Positions 15,903 through 24,604 are shown, counted from the stretch's first letter. The stretch is 31,832 nucleotides of DNA from Lachnospiraceae bacterium (GCA_900751995.1 CAADTP010000040.1:1-31832), one strand, 5' to 3'. A program made the numbers and translations. Notes: a model not told the origin generated them from the letters alone.

Positions 15903-15951
15903 AAAAAAACAAAGTCTGGATCTGTGATATTTTCACAGTTCCAAACTTTGT
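15903..15951 (-). terminator. Terminator of the GH13 gene
   Basis: A long interrupted stem with ACAAAGT/ACTTTGT outer arms (15909-15915, 15945-15951) and CTGTGA/TCACAG at the tip is followed on the minus strand by seven T. Confidence 0.9.
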
Positions 15952-15965
15952 CTATATAATGATTA

Positions 15966-18074
15966 TTACATTTTATCCTTATGATGCAGAAGTGTCACGC
16001 TCTTAGGAGGCAGATAAAGGTTCACCATACCGGCGCGGGCAATGATCTCCTTTGGCTGATCTGTATATCCATCCTGACATGACCGGATCAGTCTTGTCAT
16101 TCTGACCTCTTCCATCCTGCTGATTCCCACCGGCCATACTTTGATCGTGACTTCTCTGCCCTCGTCACGGTTATTCAGTATCACGATCATCTGTTCAATA
16201 TGTGAAAACCTTCCATAGCACAGTCCCTGGTAATCATTCCACAAAAATTTCAGGGAACCCGTTCGCAGGATTCGATATTTTTTGTGGATCGCGATCATTT
16301 TTTTGTAGAAATCAAGCAGTTCCTTATCCTCATGTCCCCACGGATAGGTACGGCGGTTATCCGGATCCGTAAATCCACATACACCTGCCTCGTCTCCATA
16401 ATAGACAGTCGGTGCCCCCGGCCAGGTCATCTGGATCGCGATCGCCTCTCTCATAACTGCCGTATTGATATTCTCAGAGGCAGCCTGCGGGCCTGCATAA
16501 GAAACCCTTCCCACACGGCGGTTCGTTCTGGTAAGGAACCTGGAGTGGTCATGGTTGGACAGTTCATTCATCGCCACATGAAGTGCAGACATATGAAGGG
16601 AGCGCATATGCGTCCTCATAGCTGCAATAAAGGCCTCACTGTTTCCATACAGATCTTCCCGGTATTCATCACTGTGTTTCTCCATACCGGTCAGAAACCA
16701 TGTCACCGGTTCCATAAAAGCATCATAATTCATGACAGAATCCCACTCATCTCCCTGAAGCCATCCTTCCGGATTGCCATAATGCTCGGCAAGAATGAGT
16801 GCTTCCGGATTTGCCTCCTTGACTGCCCTGCGGAAATCTTTCCAGAACTTATGATTAAACTCATTGCTGTGTCCAAGATCCGCTGCCACGTCCAGTCTCC
16901 AGCCATCTGCACAGTACGGCTCGGAAACCCACTTCCGGGCTATATCCAGCACATACTCATAAAGCTCTCTGGAGCCCTCATAATTAAGCTTCGGAAGCGT
17001 GTCGTGCGTCCACCATCCATCGTAAGACGGGTTATACGGCCATCTGTTCTCGTCATTAAAATGAAAGAAGGAGCGATACGGGCTGTCTGCCGAAATATAA
17101 GCACCCGGTGCATAGCCTTCCTGTCCTTCATAGATCCGCTCACGATCCATCCATTTATTAAAGGAACCACAGTGGTTAAATACTCCGTCCAGGATCACCT
17201 TCATGCCTCGCTTGTGAAGCTCCTGCACCAGCTTCGCAAAAAGCTGATTACTCGCCTCCAGATTCTTCTTGTCGGTAACTCGTTTGATATATTTGGCTGC
17301 ATGAGCGTTTTCCCTGTCCCACGAAGCCAGAAGCCCATCACAGTCCTCCACGATCTTTCCATAATGAGGATCCACGTAATCATAATCCTGTGTGTCATAC
17401 TTGTGATTGCTCGGTGATACAAAGATCGGGTTCAGATACACGACCTCCACTCCAAGATCCTGAAGATAATCCAGCTTATCCATAACTCCCTGAAGGTCTC
17501 CGCCATAGAATTCCCTCACGCCCATGACTGCCGGTGTCTTGGACCAGTCCTTCACCTGCTCACAGTGTTCTCCGATATAAGAATACTCATCCGTCAGAAC
17601 ATTGTTTGTCGGATCTCCGTTGCAGAAACGATCCACAAAAATCTGGTACATGACCGCACCCTTCGCCCAGTCCGGTGTCTGATAGTTCGGATAAATCTCA
17701 AAATCATCCCGATCCTCTCTCTCTGTACAGACTCCCTGCTGATTATAATAACAGTTTACCCACCCATACAGAATCTCAAAGTGATATCTGAAAACCTCGT
17801 CCGGCATAACGATCCTGGCCGCATAGTAATCAAAGCCCTTGACCGTCTTATAGATCTTCATCCTTCGTTTCTTTCCGCCGGATACAAGATACACTGCATC
17901 CACATTGTTTTTCTGGGTCCGGAAACTGATCATTACCGTTTCCCCTGTCTTTGGTTCGGCAGGATTTCTGTAATACCTCGTTCCGTCACTGAAAAAAGCG
18001 TCCTTATTCAGCACCGGCCGCATATTCAGAATGTACTGCATTTTTCTGGTAATGTCCTCATTTTCCCATTCCAT
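15966..18074 (-). CDS. Cytoplasmic GH13 glycosidase (neopullulanase/cyclomaltodextrinase-like)
   Basis: 702 residues. An N-terminal beta-rich segment of about 130 residues resembles the N domain (CBM34-like) of neopullulanases, followed by a (beta/alpha)8 barrel. All four GH13 regions are visible: DGVFNHCG (from 296), GWRLDVA with nucleophile Asp395, LAEHYGN with acid/base Glu430, and SNHDH with Asp509. There is no signal peptide, so it probably degrades imported maltodextrins, cyclodextrins or pullulan fragments inside the cell. ATG 18074 (GGGG 9 nt upstream) is preferred over 18101, which would lie only 7 nt from the predicted -10. No sugar transporter or regulator is nearby; it appears monocistronic. 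Confidence 0.93.
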   Translation of the reverse strand: MEWENEDITRKMQYILNMRPVLNKDAFFSDGTRYYRNPAEPKTGETVMISFRTQKNNVDAVYLVSGGKKRRMKIYKTVKGFDYYAARIVMPDEVFRYHFEILYGWVNCYYNQQGVCTEREDRDDFEIYPNYQTPDWAKGAVMYQIFVDRFCNGDPTNNVLTDEYSYIGEHCEQVKDWSKTPAVMGVREFYGGDLQGVMDKLDYLQDLGVEVVYLNPIFVSPSNHKYDTQDYDYVDPHYGKIVEDCDGLLASWDRENAHAAKYIKRVTDKKNLEASNQLFAKLVQELHKRGMKVILDGVFNHCGSFNKWMDRERIYEGQEGYAPGAYISADSPYRSFFHFNDENRWPYNPSYDGWWTHDTLPKLNYEGSRELYEYVLDIARKWVSEPYCADGWRLDVAADLGHSNEFNHKFWKDFRRAVKEANPEALILAEHYGNPEGWLQGDEWDSVMNYDAFMEPVTWFLTGMEKHSDEYREDLYGNSEAFIAAMRTHMRSLHMSALHVAMNELSNHDHSRFLTRTNRRVGRVSYAGPQAASENINTAVMREAIAIQMTWPGAPTVYYGDEAGVCGFTDPDNRRTYPWGHEDKELLDFYKKMIAIHKKYRILRTGSLKFLWNDYQGLCYGRFSHIEQMIVILNNRDEGREVTIKVWPVGISRMEEVRMTRLIRSCQDGYTDQPKEIIARAGMVNLYLPPKSVTLLHHKDKM

Positions 18075-18107
18075 AATCAAAATCCCCTTATTCTTTAGCA
18101 TATGTAT

Positions 18108-18136
18108 ATTCTAGTTGATAAATCACAAAAGTACAA
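18108..18136 (-). promoter_or_regulatory. Promoter of the GH13 gene
   Basis: TTGTAC (18131-18136) and TAGAAT (18108-18113) with a 17-bp spacer on the minus strand, giving a leader of about 25-30 nt. The remaining gap up to ftsH (18137-18364) holds the ftsH terminator and otherwise AT-rich sequence with no credible ORF. Confidence 0.55.
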
Positions 18137-18187
18137 TATAAAACCCGCCGAATAAAGCCATGCAAATATGCACTATTTTTACAAAGT

Positions 18188-18218
18188 AAAAAAGACAGCG
18201 GGATAAGCTGTCTTTTTT
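18188..18218. terminator. Bidirectional terminator after ftsH
   Basis: A perfect 12-bp stem AAAAAAGACAGC/GCTGTCTTTTTT with a 7-nt loop; it carries a T-run on either strand. It lies 147 nt downstream of the ftsH stop. Confidence 0.92.
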
Positions 18219-18364
18219 GGAGAAGGTATTTCTTCTTATGGGGTGTAGCAAAAACTATATAATGTATTGGGGGGTTTTTACGATATATATAGTATCATGC
18301 GTCTACCCAAAAGTGTGCACAAAGTTCACAAAATTCATTTTATGTTTTTGTCTATGTTGTACAC

Positions 18365-20200
18365 TCATTTTTGAAGGCTGATTTTTTCAGATGTAAAAAG
18401 TGCCTCAAACTCTTCTCTGTGAACCTTTTCCTTCTCTAAAAGAAGGGCGGCGCACTTATGAAGTACGTCCATATGCTGCGTGATGATTTCTCTCGCATCT
18501 TCATGACATTTGTCTATGATGGCATGAACTTCCTGGTCGATCTCCTTGGCCACCTCTTCACTGTAGCTTCTGGTATGTGCCAGATCTCTTCCGATAAATA
18601 CTTCATCACCCTCGTCCCCATAGGCGATCAGTCCAAGCTTATCCGACATACCATACTGCATGACCATGGCACGGGCAGTTCCCGTAGCACGCTTGATATC
18701 ATTGGAAGCGCCCGTTGTGATATCATTAAAAATCAGTTCCTCAGCCACACGGCCGCCAAGCAGCGTTGTGATATCCTGAAGCATCTTGCCCTTGGTGTTG
18801 AACATCTCATCATTCTCCGGAAGCGGCATGGTGTATCCTGCTGCCCCAACGCCTGTCGGAATGATCGAGATCGTATAGACAGGATCCATATCCGGAAGAA
18901 CATGGAACAGGATCGCATGTCCCGCCTCATGATAGGCTGTGATCTTCTTTTCTTTGTCAGAAATAACCTTACTTCGTTTCTCTGCGCCGATACCGACCTT
19001 GATAAAGGCATGCTTGATATCCTGCTGTGTAATGTAGGATCTCGTTGCCTTCGCCGCCATAATTGCAGCCTCATTCATGAGGTTCTCAAGGTCTGCACCT
19101 GTAAAGCCTGCGGTTGTCTGTGCGATCTGTGCCAGATCAACATCCTCACCCAGCGGCTTGTCCTTGACATGAACGCGAAGAATCTCCTCACGTCCCTTGA
19201 CATCCGGTCTGCCGACAGCAACCTTACGGTCGAAACGTCCCGGACGCAGGATTGCCGGATCAAGAATATCCACACGGTTGGTAGCCGCCATGACGATGAT
19301 TCCCTCATTCACTCCAAAACCATCCATCTCCACAAGGAGCTGGTTCAGAGTCTGCTCTCTCTCATCATGGCCGCCGCCCATACCGGTTCCACGCTGTCTC
19401 GCAACTGCATCGATCTCATCAATAAAAATAATACACGGTGCATGTTTCTTGCCCTCTTCAAACAGGTCACGGACACGGGAGGCGCCGACACCGACAAACA
19501 TCTCCACAAAATCCGAACCGGAAATGGAAAAGAACGGAACACCTGCTTCACCTGCTACAGCTTTGGCAAGAAGAGTCTTACCTGTTCCTGGAGGACCTAC
19601 AAGGATAACGCCTTTCGGGATTCTTGCACCCACGCTTGTATATTTCTGCGGAGCCTTGAGGAAATCCACCACCTCTACCAGATCTTCCTTCTCTTCCTGA
19701 AGACCTGCCACATCCTTAAAGGTTACTTTCTTATCGTCCGGAAGCATCATTCTCGCACGGCTCTTGCCAAAATTCATCATCTTGGAATTGCCGCCTCCAC
19801 CTGACATCTGTCTGTTCATCATGATAAACATAAAAACGATAAACACTCCTGTGATGATCACCGGTAACAGGGAAGTAAGGAAAACACTTTCCTGCGGAAC
19901 ATCTCTGACATCCGGATGGATATCGTACTTCTCAAGAATCTCCTGTGCAGTATTTACGTCTGTCACATTAACCTTTTTCTGTCCTTCGCCTTCGATCTCT
20001 GCCGCAACAGATCCCGTCGGTACCTCTCTGTTCTGATACAGAGTAGCTGAAGTTACCCTGCCGTCCTGTGCTGCCTGCTCCAGCTTGTCCATCGTATAAT
20101 TACTCTGGGAAGCCACCTGATTGTTCAGATAAAAATATCCTGCAACCAGCATCACGATCAAAACCAGATAAAGGCCAATTCTGCCTGGCTGTCTGTTCAC
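18365..20200 (-). CDS. ftsH: ATP-dependent zinc metalloprotease FtsH
   Basis: 611 residues. Membrane helices at about 8-26 and 107-128 flank an extracytoplasmic domain. Then comes the AAA+ module with Walker A GPPGTGKT (202-209), Walker B IIFIDEID (257-264) and second-region RPGRFDRKV, then the M41 protease with HEAGH (424-428). It degrades membrane and soluble proteins as a hexamer. Start is GTG at 20200, with AAAGGAG formed right at the hpt stop 16 bp upstream. It is the last gene of the tilS-hpt-ftsH run, an order also found in Bacillus. Confidence 0.97.
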   Translation of the reverse strand: MNRQPGRIGLYLVLIVMLVAGYFYLNNQVASQSNYTMDKLEQAAQDGRVTSATLYQNREVPTGSVAAEIEGEGQKKVNVTDVNTAQEILEKYDIHPDVRDVPQESVFLTSLLPVIITGVFIVFMFIMMNRQMSGGGGNSKMMNFGKSRARMMLPDDKKVTFKDVAGLQEEKEDLVEVVDFLKAPQKYTSVGARIPKGVILVGPPGTGKTLLAKAVAGEAGVPFFSISGSDFVEMFVGVGASRVRDLFEEGKKHAPCIIFIDEIDAVARQRGTGMGGGHDEREQTLNQLLVEMDGFGVNEGIIVMAATNRVDILDPAILRPGRFDRKVAVGRPDVKGREEILRVHVKDKPLGEDVDLAQIAQTTAGFTGADLENLMNEAAIMAAKATRSYITQQDIKHAFIKVGIGAEKRSKVISDKEKKITAYHEAGHAILFHVLPDMDPVYTISIIPTGVGAAGYTMPLPENDEMFNTKGKMLQDITTLLGGRVAEELIFNDITTGASNDIKRATGTARAMVMQYGMSDKLGLIAYGDEGDEVFIGRDLAHTRSYSEEVAKEIDQEVHAIIDKCHEDAREIITQHMDVLHKCAALLLEKEKVHREEFEALFTSEKISLQK

Positions 20201-20216
20201 TTAACTAAATCTCCTT

Positions 20217-20753
20217 TCACTCCTCGCCGTCAAATTCCACTACTCCGATAAACGGGAGATTTCTGTATTTCTGGGCATAGTCAAGCCCATATCCTACAAC
20301 AAATTCATCTGGAATATTGAAACAGCAGTAATCTACATTGACATCCTTTTTGACTCTGCGCTCCGGTTTGTCGAGCAGAGTACACAGACGGATGCTGTTT
20401 GGATGTCTGTCCTCAAGGATCTTGATCAGGTAACTTAAAGTTCTTCCTGAATCAATGATATCCTCTACGATCAGCACGTCCTTGCCGATCAGCGGCTGAT
20501 CCAGATCCTTTACGATCTTAACTACACCGCTTGATTTGGTATCGTCTCCATAACTGGACACAGACATAAAGTCCAGAGATACCGGTACTGTGATTCTCTT
20601 TGCAAGTTCACAGGTAAAGAATACGCCGCCTTTCAGTACGCAGATCAGATGGATTTCTCTTCCGGCATAATCCTTGCTGATTTTGGCTGCCACCTGCTGG
20701 ATTCTTGCATCCACTTCCTCTTCACTCAGTAAAACCTTAATTCTTTCACTCAT
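20217..20753 (-). CDS. hpt: Hypoxanthine (guanine) phosphoribosyltransferase
   Basis: 178 residues; salvages hypoxanthine and guanine to IMP and GMP using PRPP. The PRPP-binding loop VLIVEDIIDSGRTL is clear, and length and ends (start MSERIKVLLSEEEV) match the bacterial HPRT family. The ATG at 20753 overlaps the tilS stop (ATGA), so translation is coupled. In B. subtilis the TilS-HprT-FtsH gene cluster is arranged the same way. Confidence 0.96.
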   Translation of the reverse strand: MSERIKVLLSEEEVDARIQQVAAKISKDYAGREIHLICVLKGGVFFTCELAKRITVPVSLDFMSVSSYGDDTKSSGVVKIVKDLDQPLIGKDVLIVEDIIDSGRTLSYLIKILEDRHPNSIRLCTLLDKPERRVKKDVNVDYCCFNIPDEFVVGYGLDYAQKYRNLPFIGVVEFDGEE

Positions 20754-22165
20754 TTCCTGGTTCCTCCTTGGTATGTGATTTCTAATATATTCCTTGTACA
20801 GGAAGTAATTTTATACCGCTCACTGATCCTTCCGCCTACGATCCACATGATTTCTTCCCCATCTGCGATCAGGGGAATCTGCTCCCTTGATTCCTTCGGG
20901 ACTCTGTCATCGATCATGCATCTGGTCAGTTTCTTGCTTTCTCCGCCCTTACCGATCACGAGATAGTCTCCACTCTTTCGTGTACGGACAGACAAACTGC
21001 ACTTTATTTTATCACAATCAAACCATTTCGTATACTTTTTTTCTAAAATCTTCTCACCGGAACAGGGAAAAATTTTAATTTCAAACCTGCCATACGATGT
21101 TTCGACCATTCCCTGAGAAAGAGGAAGTGCAAATTCCTCTTTGGGGGAAGCCATCTCTGTGGACTTCCTCCGGGACTTCTTACGGATACATACACCGTCA
21201 TAACTCCGGATTGCTTCCAGCCCATAGGGAAGATCAATTCTTTTGCTCACCTGACAGAGATACAGTTCCAGCGTCTGACGGATATGAACCTGCGACAGAT
21301 CTCTTCTCTGTCCGCTCAAAGTCTCCAGGATCACCCGGACGCCATAGCTTTTGAGGATTTCCTTTTTGTAAAAAAAATCCTCCTTCAGGCAATAGCTGCC
21401 ATCCGTCTCTCTGTACCTCTGTACCAGTGCCTGTGCCTCTTCTGTCAGAAACTCCTCTGCCTCTGTCAGAATTCTGGAAGTTTCTGCCATATGCTCTATG
21501 GCTTTGGTATTGATCTCCTGCTCCATCATCGGAAGGATGTGCCTGCGGATCCGGTTTCTCGTATACTCATCCTCCAGGTTCGTACTGTCCAGAATACCCG
21601 GGATTCCGCATTCCTTAATATACTCGTCTATTTCTTTTCTTTCTAAACACAAAAGAGGACGAATCACTTCTCCGTTCACCGGTTTCAGTGAACAGAGGCC
21701 TCTCAGACCGGTACCTCTGGCAAGATGATGCAGCATGGTTTCCGCAAGATCATTCTTGTTATGCGCCAGCGCGATCCTGCAGACGCACTCCTGCTGCCCG
21801 CATTTCTTCTTCTCTGCCTCAAACGCCTTCCTCCGGACAATTCTTCCTGTCTCCTCCGTTCCAAGCTTCCATTTCTCAGACAATTGCGGCACATCATAAC
21901 AATACGAGCTGCACGGAATCTCCCACTGACGGCAGATATCCTCAACCACCTTCTGATCCCTTTCGGCTTCCTCTCCACGGATCCCATGATTCACATGCAC
22001 CACCCGCAGCCCGAAATTCCATCCTGCCTGTAAACTCTTCAAAAGATGCAGCATTGTCATGGAATCATTCCCGCCGGATACCCCCGCTATGATCATGCTG
22101 TTCTCCGGGATCATCTTATTCTGTTCGGCAAATCTCTTTACTTTATCCAGGGTCATTTCCTGCAT
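20750..22165 (-). CDS. tilS: tRNA(Ile)-lysidine synthetase
   Basis: 471 residues of the PP-loop ATPase family. SGGNDS (30-35) is the ATP-pyrophosphatase motif, and VVHVNHGIRGEEAERD follows, as in TilS. The long C-terminal region carries the tRNA-binding domains. It converts C34 of the CAU-anticodon tRNA-Ile2 to lysidine so that AUA is read as Ile. ATG 22165 follows GAGG by about 10 nt. It overlaps hpt by 4 bp and follows spoIIE after 42 bp. Confidence 0.95.
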   Translation of the reverse strand: MQEMTLDKVKRFAEQNKMIPENSMIIAGVSGGNDSMTMLHLLKSLQAGWNFGLRVVHVNHGIRGEEAERDQKVVEDICRQWEIPCSSYCYDVPQLSEKWKLGTEETGRIVRRKAFEAEKKKCGQQECVCRIALAHNKNDLAETMLHHLARGTGLRGLCSLKPVNGEVIRPLLCLERKEIDEYIKECGIPGILDSTNLEDEYTRNRIRRHILPMMEQEINTKAIEHMAETSRILTEAEEFLTEEAQALVQRYRETDGSYCLKEDFFYKKEILKSYGVRVILETLSGQRRDLSQVHIRQTLELYLCQVSKRIDLPYGLEAIRSYDGVCIRKKSRRKSTEMASPKEEFALPLSQGMVETSYGRFEIKIFPCSGEKILEKKYTKWFDCDKIKCSLSVRTRKSGDYLVIGKGGESKKLTRCMIDDRVPKESREQIPLIADGEEIMWIVGGRISERYKITSCTRNILEITYQGGTRK

Positions 22166-22190
22166 TCTTCTTTATCCTCATTCAGTTTCT

Positions 22191-22208
22191 GCCGCTGTTC
22201 ACAGCAGC
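22191..22208. repeat. Dispersed hairpin repeat, copy 3 (short form)
   Basis: The GCTGTTCACAGC core sits in a 7-bp hairpin (one G-T) in the short spoIIE-tilS gap, with the same TGTTCACAG core as the other copies. Confidence 0.4.
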
Positions 22209-23701
22209 TATTTTCTCACAACACTCGCAACCAGCACTGTCATATCATCTCTTGCACGATAATCACTGTATCCGAGCACCCTCTCCAGAATTCCCCGGCT
22301 GATCTCACGCGGGGCACTCTCCTGTACATCCAGGATGATCTCCTTCATGGTTTCTTCCTCGCACTCCGATGGAAGTGCATCCAGCACCCCGTCCGTCATC
22401 ATCACCAGACAGTCCCCGTGATACAGCTTCCTGGATGCCGTATCAAAATCAATCCGCTGCACCAGTCCCGCCGCAAGACTCTCAGACGAGATTGCTTCCA
22501 CCCAGTGATCTCGCCGGATAAACGTAGCTGCCGCTCCGGCCTTAAGAAATTCACAGATCCCTGTATAAAGATCCACTGCGCAGATATCCACCGTCGAAAA
22601 CATCCCCTCCCTGCCGTTTAATACCAGGGCGGAATTGACCATTCTCGCTGCAGTCTCCTGCGAAAAGCCGGATTCCAGGAACTGCTCCAGTAATTCTACC
22701 ACAATTTCACTTTCCCTGCACGCATCCATACCAGATCCCATGCCGTCCGAAAGGCACATCACAAACCTGCCTCCATCCTCCTGACGGCAGATATAGTTAT
22801 CTCCAGAAACCTTCTCTTTCTCCCGGGTGATCCTTGCCACACCGTACAGCATCTGATAGCTCACATCTTCCACAAAATGTATGGTATGAAAATCCCGGTT
22901 CACAATACAGCGGTTCCCTGGCGCCGATGTCATGCTGCATTCACAGATCCCGGACAAAATCTGCGCAATCTCTGCCACAGAGACACACTGACCATTCCTT
23001 GCACGCATAGTCAGAAAAATCTGCCGTCTTCCCTCAACCTTGTCCATCACCCACGCCCGCTTAAGAATCACATGACGCTTCCGAAGACTTTTGGTCAGTT
23101 CTTCCTGAAAGACCGGCTCCGCCTCACTGATATCATAGAGATCCTCTGCCACCTGCCGCATAATATGCGAAATCTCATTCAGCTGCTGTGCAACCGCAAG
23201 CCGACTCTCGATCATACGGTTTCCCCAGATCATCTCCTGTTTCTCACGCTGGAAACATTCCCTCAGACTTTCCAGATACTGTGGTGACTTCCCACAGACC
23301 TCTCCCCACTGCTTCCGAAGTTCTTCAATCCTTCCCTCATCTGCCTGCTCGATCGCCCGCACCAGTGCCTCTCCGCCCTGATACATACTCTCTGCCTGTT
23401 CGCCCCAGCACAGTTCTCTCCGGTAACAGTTCCTACACAAATGCTCCCCTACTTCTCTGAGAACATTCTCTACCTGCGCGCTGCTTAAGTATTCTTTTTT
23501 ATAGGGCATCCCATAAAACGTATCCGCCAGTTTCTGAAAGGATGCTGCATAACGTTCCACCCTTTCCTTCTGGGGATGCTCTCCATTCATAGGAAAAGGT
23601 TCCTCTTTTTTGGATTTTCTTCCCTTCAAAACAGTTTTTGCCATGTCCCGCAGGATCAGTAAGATGCTGACCGCGAGCATGGCAATTATCCATTCCTGCA
23701 T
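22208..23701 (-). CDS. spoIIE: SpoIIE-type PP2C phosphatase, short form with one TM helix
   Basis: 497 residues. One hydrophobic helix (about 4-18) is followed by a cytoplasmic regulatory region with a CxxC-type cluster (CRNCYRRELCW, 89-99), then the PP2C phosphatase with SGDNY (Asp301), LSDGMGSG (Asp319), MTDGVLD and RDDMTV. All metal-binding aspartates expected in SpoIIE are present. SpoIIE dephosphorylates SpoIIAA to release sigma-F in the forespore. B. subtilis SpoIIE is about 830 residues with ten membrane helices; here that N-terminal domain is replaced by one helix. Position between divIC and tilS, and a Spo0A-type promoter (23737-23769), support orthology. Confidence 0.88.
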   Translation of the reverse strand: MQEWIIAMLAVSILLILRDMAKTVLKGRKSKKEEPFPMNGEHPQKERVERYAASFQKLADTFYGMPYKKEYLSSAQVENVLREVGEHLCRNCYRRELCWGEQAESMYQGGEALVRAIEQADEGRIEELRKQWGEVCGKSPQYLESLRECFQREKQEMIWGNRMIESRLAVAQQLNEISHIMRQVAEDLYDISEAEPVFQEELTKSLRKRHVILKRAWVMDKVEGRRQIFLTMRARNGQCVSVAEIAQILSGICECSMTSAPGNRCIVNRDFHTIHFVEDVSYQMLYGVARITREKEKVSGDNYICRQEDGGRFVMCLSDGMGSGMDACRESEIVVELLEQFLESGFSQETAARMVNSALVLNGREGMFSTVDICAVDLYTGICEFLKAGAAATFIRRDHWVEAISSESLAAGLVQRIDFDTASRKLYHGDCLVMMTDGVLDALPSECEEETMKEIILDVQESAPREISRGILERVLGYSDYRARDDMTVLVASVVRK

Positions 23702-23736
23702 ATTTTCCCCTCCCCCTGATGATTCATTCAGGGAAA

Positions 23737-23769
23737 ATTATAAAGGGGTTTTTATAAAATATCTGTCAA
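23737..23769 (-). promoter_or_regulatory. Spo0A-type spoIIE promoter with 21-bp spacer
   Basis: TTGACA (23764-23769) and TATAAT (23737-23742) are 21 bp apart, not 17. Known Spo0A-activated sigma-A promoters spoIIE and spoIIG of B. subtilis have 21-22 bp spacers. TTTGACA overlapping the -35 matches the 0A box TTCGACA at 6 of 7 positions. The start site would be about 30 nt before the ATG at 23701. Confidence 0.7.
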
Positions 23770-23811
23770 ACGCTGACACATATCTCAAAAAAGTTTTCTC
23801 CAAAATATGCG

Positions 23812-24126
23812 TTATTTCTCTTCTTCAAAAACTATCTCATTACCCTTGACAAGTCCCAGACGATCCCTTGCAAGTTCTGCAATATACTCATCCGTCTGCA
23901 TATATTCCTTCTTTTCTTTGAGCTGCTTTGTACGATCCTCTTCTTCCTCTATAGATGTCCTTAACTCTGATGCCCTTGTATCATAGGATGCAATTCTGGT
24001 CTTAAGCTCCCTGCTCTGTACAGTAAGCGCTCCCAGAAGAATCAAAACAACTACCGAAATCAGTGCCATTCCAAGGTAATTATTTAATATTCTAGTGTTT
24101 TTCCTGCTTTTTTTTGACCTGCTCAA
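23812..24126 (-). CDS. divIC: Septum formation initiator DivIC (FtsB/DivIC family)
   Basis: 104 residues: basic N-terminus, one membrane helix (about 19-38), a coiled coil rich in Glu/Lys/Arg and the C-terminal ELARDRLGLVKGNE stretch typical of DivIC/FtsB. It acts at the septum with FtsL and DivIB in divisome activation. Start is TTG at 24126 with GAGAGGA about 8 nt upstream; no ATG fits. It has a candidate promoter of its own (24177-24205) and lies directly before spoIIE, as in Bacillus apart from one missing gene. Confidence 0.9.
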   Translation of the reverse strand: MSRSKKSRKNTRILNNYLGMALISVVVLILLGALTVQSRELKTRIASYDTRASELRTSIEEEEDRTKQLKEKKEYMQTDEYIAELARDRLGLVKGNEIVFEEEK

Positions 24127-24289
24127 CCTGCTTTCCTCTCTCTACATTACAAAAGCGACTCCTCATGATTATTAAAAGTTTACCTCTTTTGGCTGGAAAT
24201 AGCAACCTCTTTAACAAAGAATTCGTCAAAAAACCACAAAAATACCGAAAACCAAAGCATTCCTGCCGCGTATAACTGCCGGATTTCAT
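24092..24289 (-). other. 65-codon ORF where yabQ would be expected (possible yabQ remnant)
   Basis: The ATG at 24289 overlaps the yabP stop as ATGA, a position yabQ commonly takes in Firmicutes. The frame gives only 65 codons (MKSGSYTRQECFGFRYF start), has one hydrophobic patch, overruns the divIC start in another frame and shows no similarity I can recognise. YabQ is normally 110-210 residues with several membrane helices. In a second frame the same DNA gives a hydrophobic run MLWFSVFLWFFDEFFVKEV without an upstream start. It could be a decayed yabQ or simply noncoding spacer. Confidence 0.3.
24177..24205 (-). promoter_or_regulatory. Candidate divIC promoter
   Basis: TTGCTA (24200-24205) and TAAACT (24177-24182), 17 bp apart on the minus strand, four of six matches in each hexamer. 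It would separate divIC from the sporulation gene yabP. Confidence 0.4.
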
Positions 24290-24567
24290 CGGAACATTCT
24301 TTTGATCAGTTTCTCTTTCTTTGGAGGAGTATTTCTGGAAAGATAGATCAGACTGTTTATTTTGCCCTCAATCCCGGCTTTCCCTTTCTCCAGATCCAGT
24401 CCTTTAACATGAAGCTGTTCTCCCTTTATCTGGAGTTTTCCCTCCTCGGTCAGAAGAAGAATTTCCTGCTCATTAAATGACTGGACATCCAAAACTCCTG
24501 AAATCGTGCTTTTTCTCCGATTCTCCAGAAGCAAGCTGTGCGGCTGCCGTGCACTACCTGGTTCCAT
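24286..24567 (-). CDS. yabP: Sporulation protein YabP
   Basis: 93 residues of the YabP/YqfC family: it starts with a basic region, then the SISGVLDV-like stretch here read as STISGVLDVQSFNEQEILL, and QIKGEQLHVKGLDLEKGKAG. The family is needed for spore development in the mother cell under sigma-E in B. subtilis. ATG 24567 has a perfect AGGAGG 7 nt upstream. A sigma-E-like promoter (24624-24652) is visible. It lies after rqcP, as in Bacillus. Confidence 0.9.
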   Translation of the reverse strand: MEPGSARQPHSLLLENRRKSTISGVLDVQSFNEQEILLLTEEGKLQIKGEQLHVKGLDLEKGKAGIEGKINSLIYLSRNTPPKKEKLIKRMFR

Positions 24568-24584
24568 CCTTCCGCCTCCTGACT

Positions 24585-24604
24585 GTTACCTGTGAACAGT
24601 TATG
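24585..24604. repeat. Dispersed hairpin repeat, copy 4 (diverged)
   Basis: CTGTT and AACAG arms around CTGTGAAC, reading opposite to the other copies. It lies in the leader of yabP, just ahead of its ribosome binding site. Similarity to the other copies is limited to the ACTGTTCACAG core. Confidence 0.35.

Noticed and set aside
16284..17417. 377-codon plus-strand ORF
   Set aside because: Antisense to the GH13 gene, whose four catalytic regions are intact; no RBS.
18458..19804. 448-codon plus-strand ORF
   Set aside because: Lies wholly antisense to ftsH, which has all its motifs; no recognisable domain or start signal.
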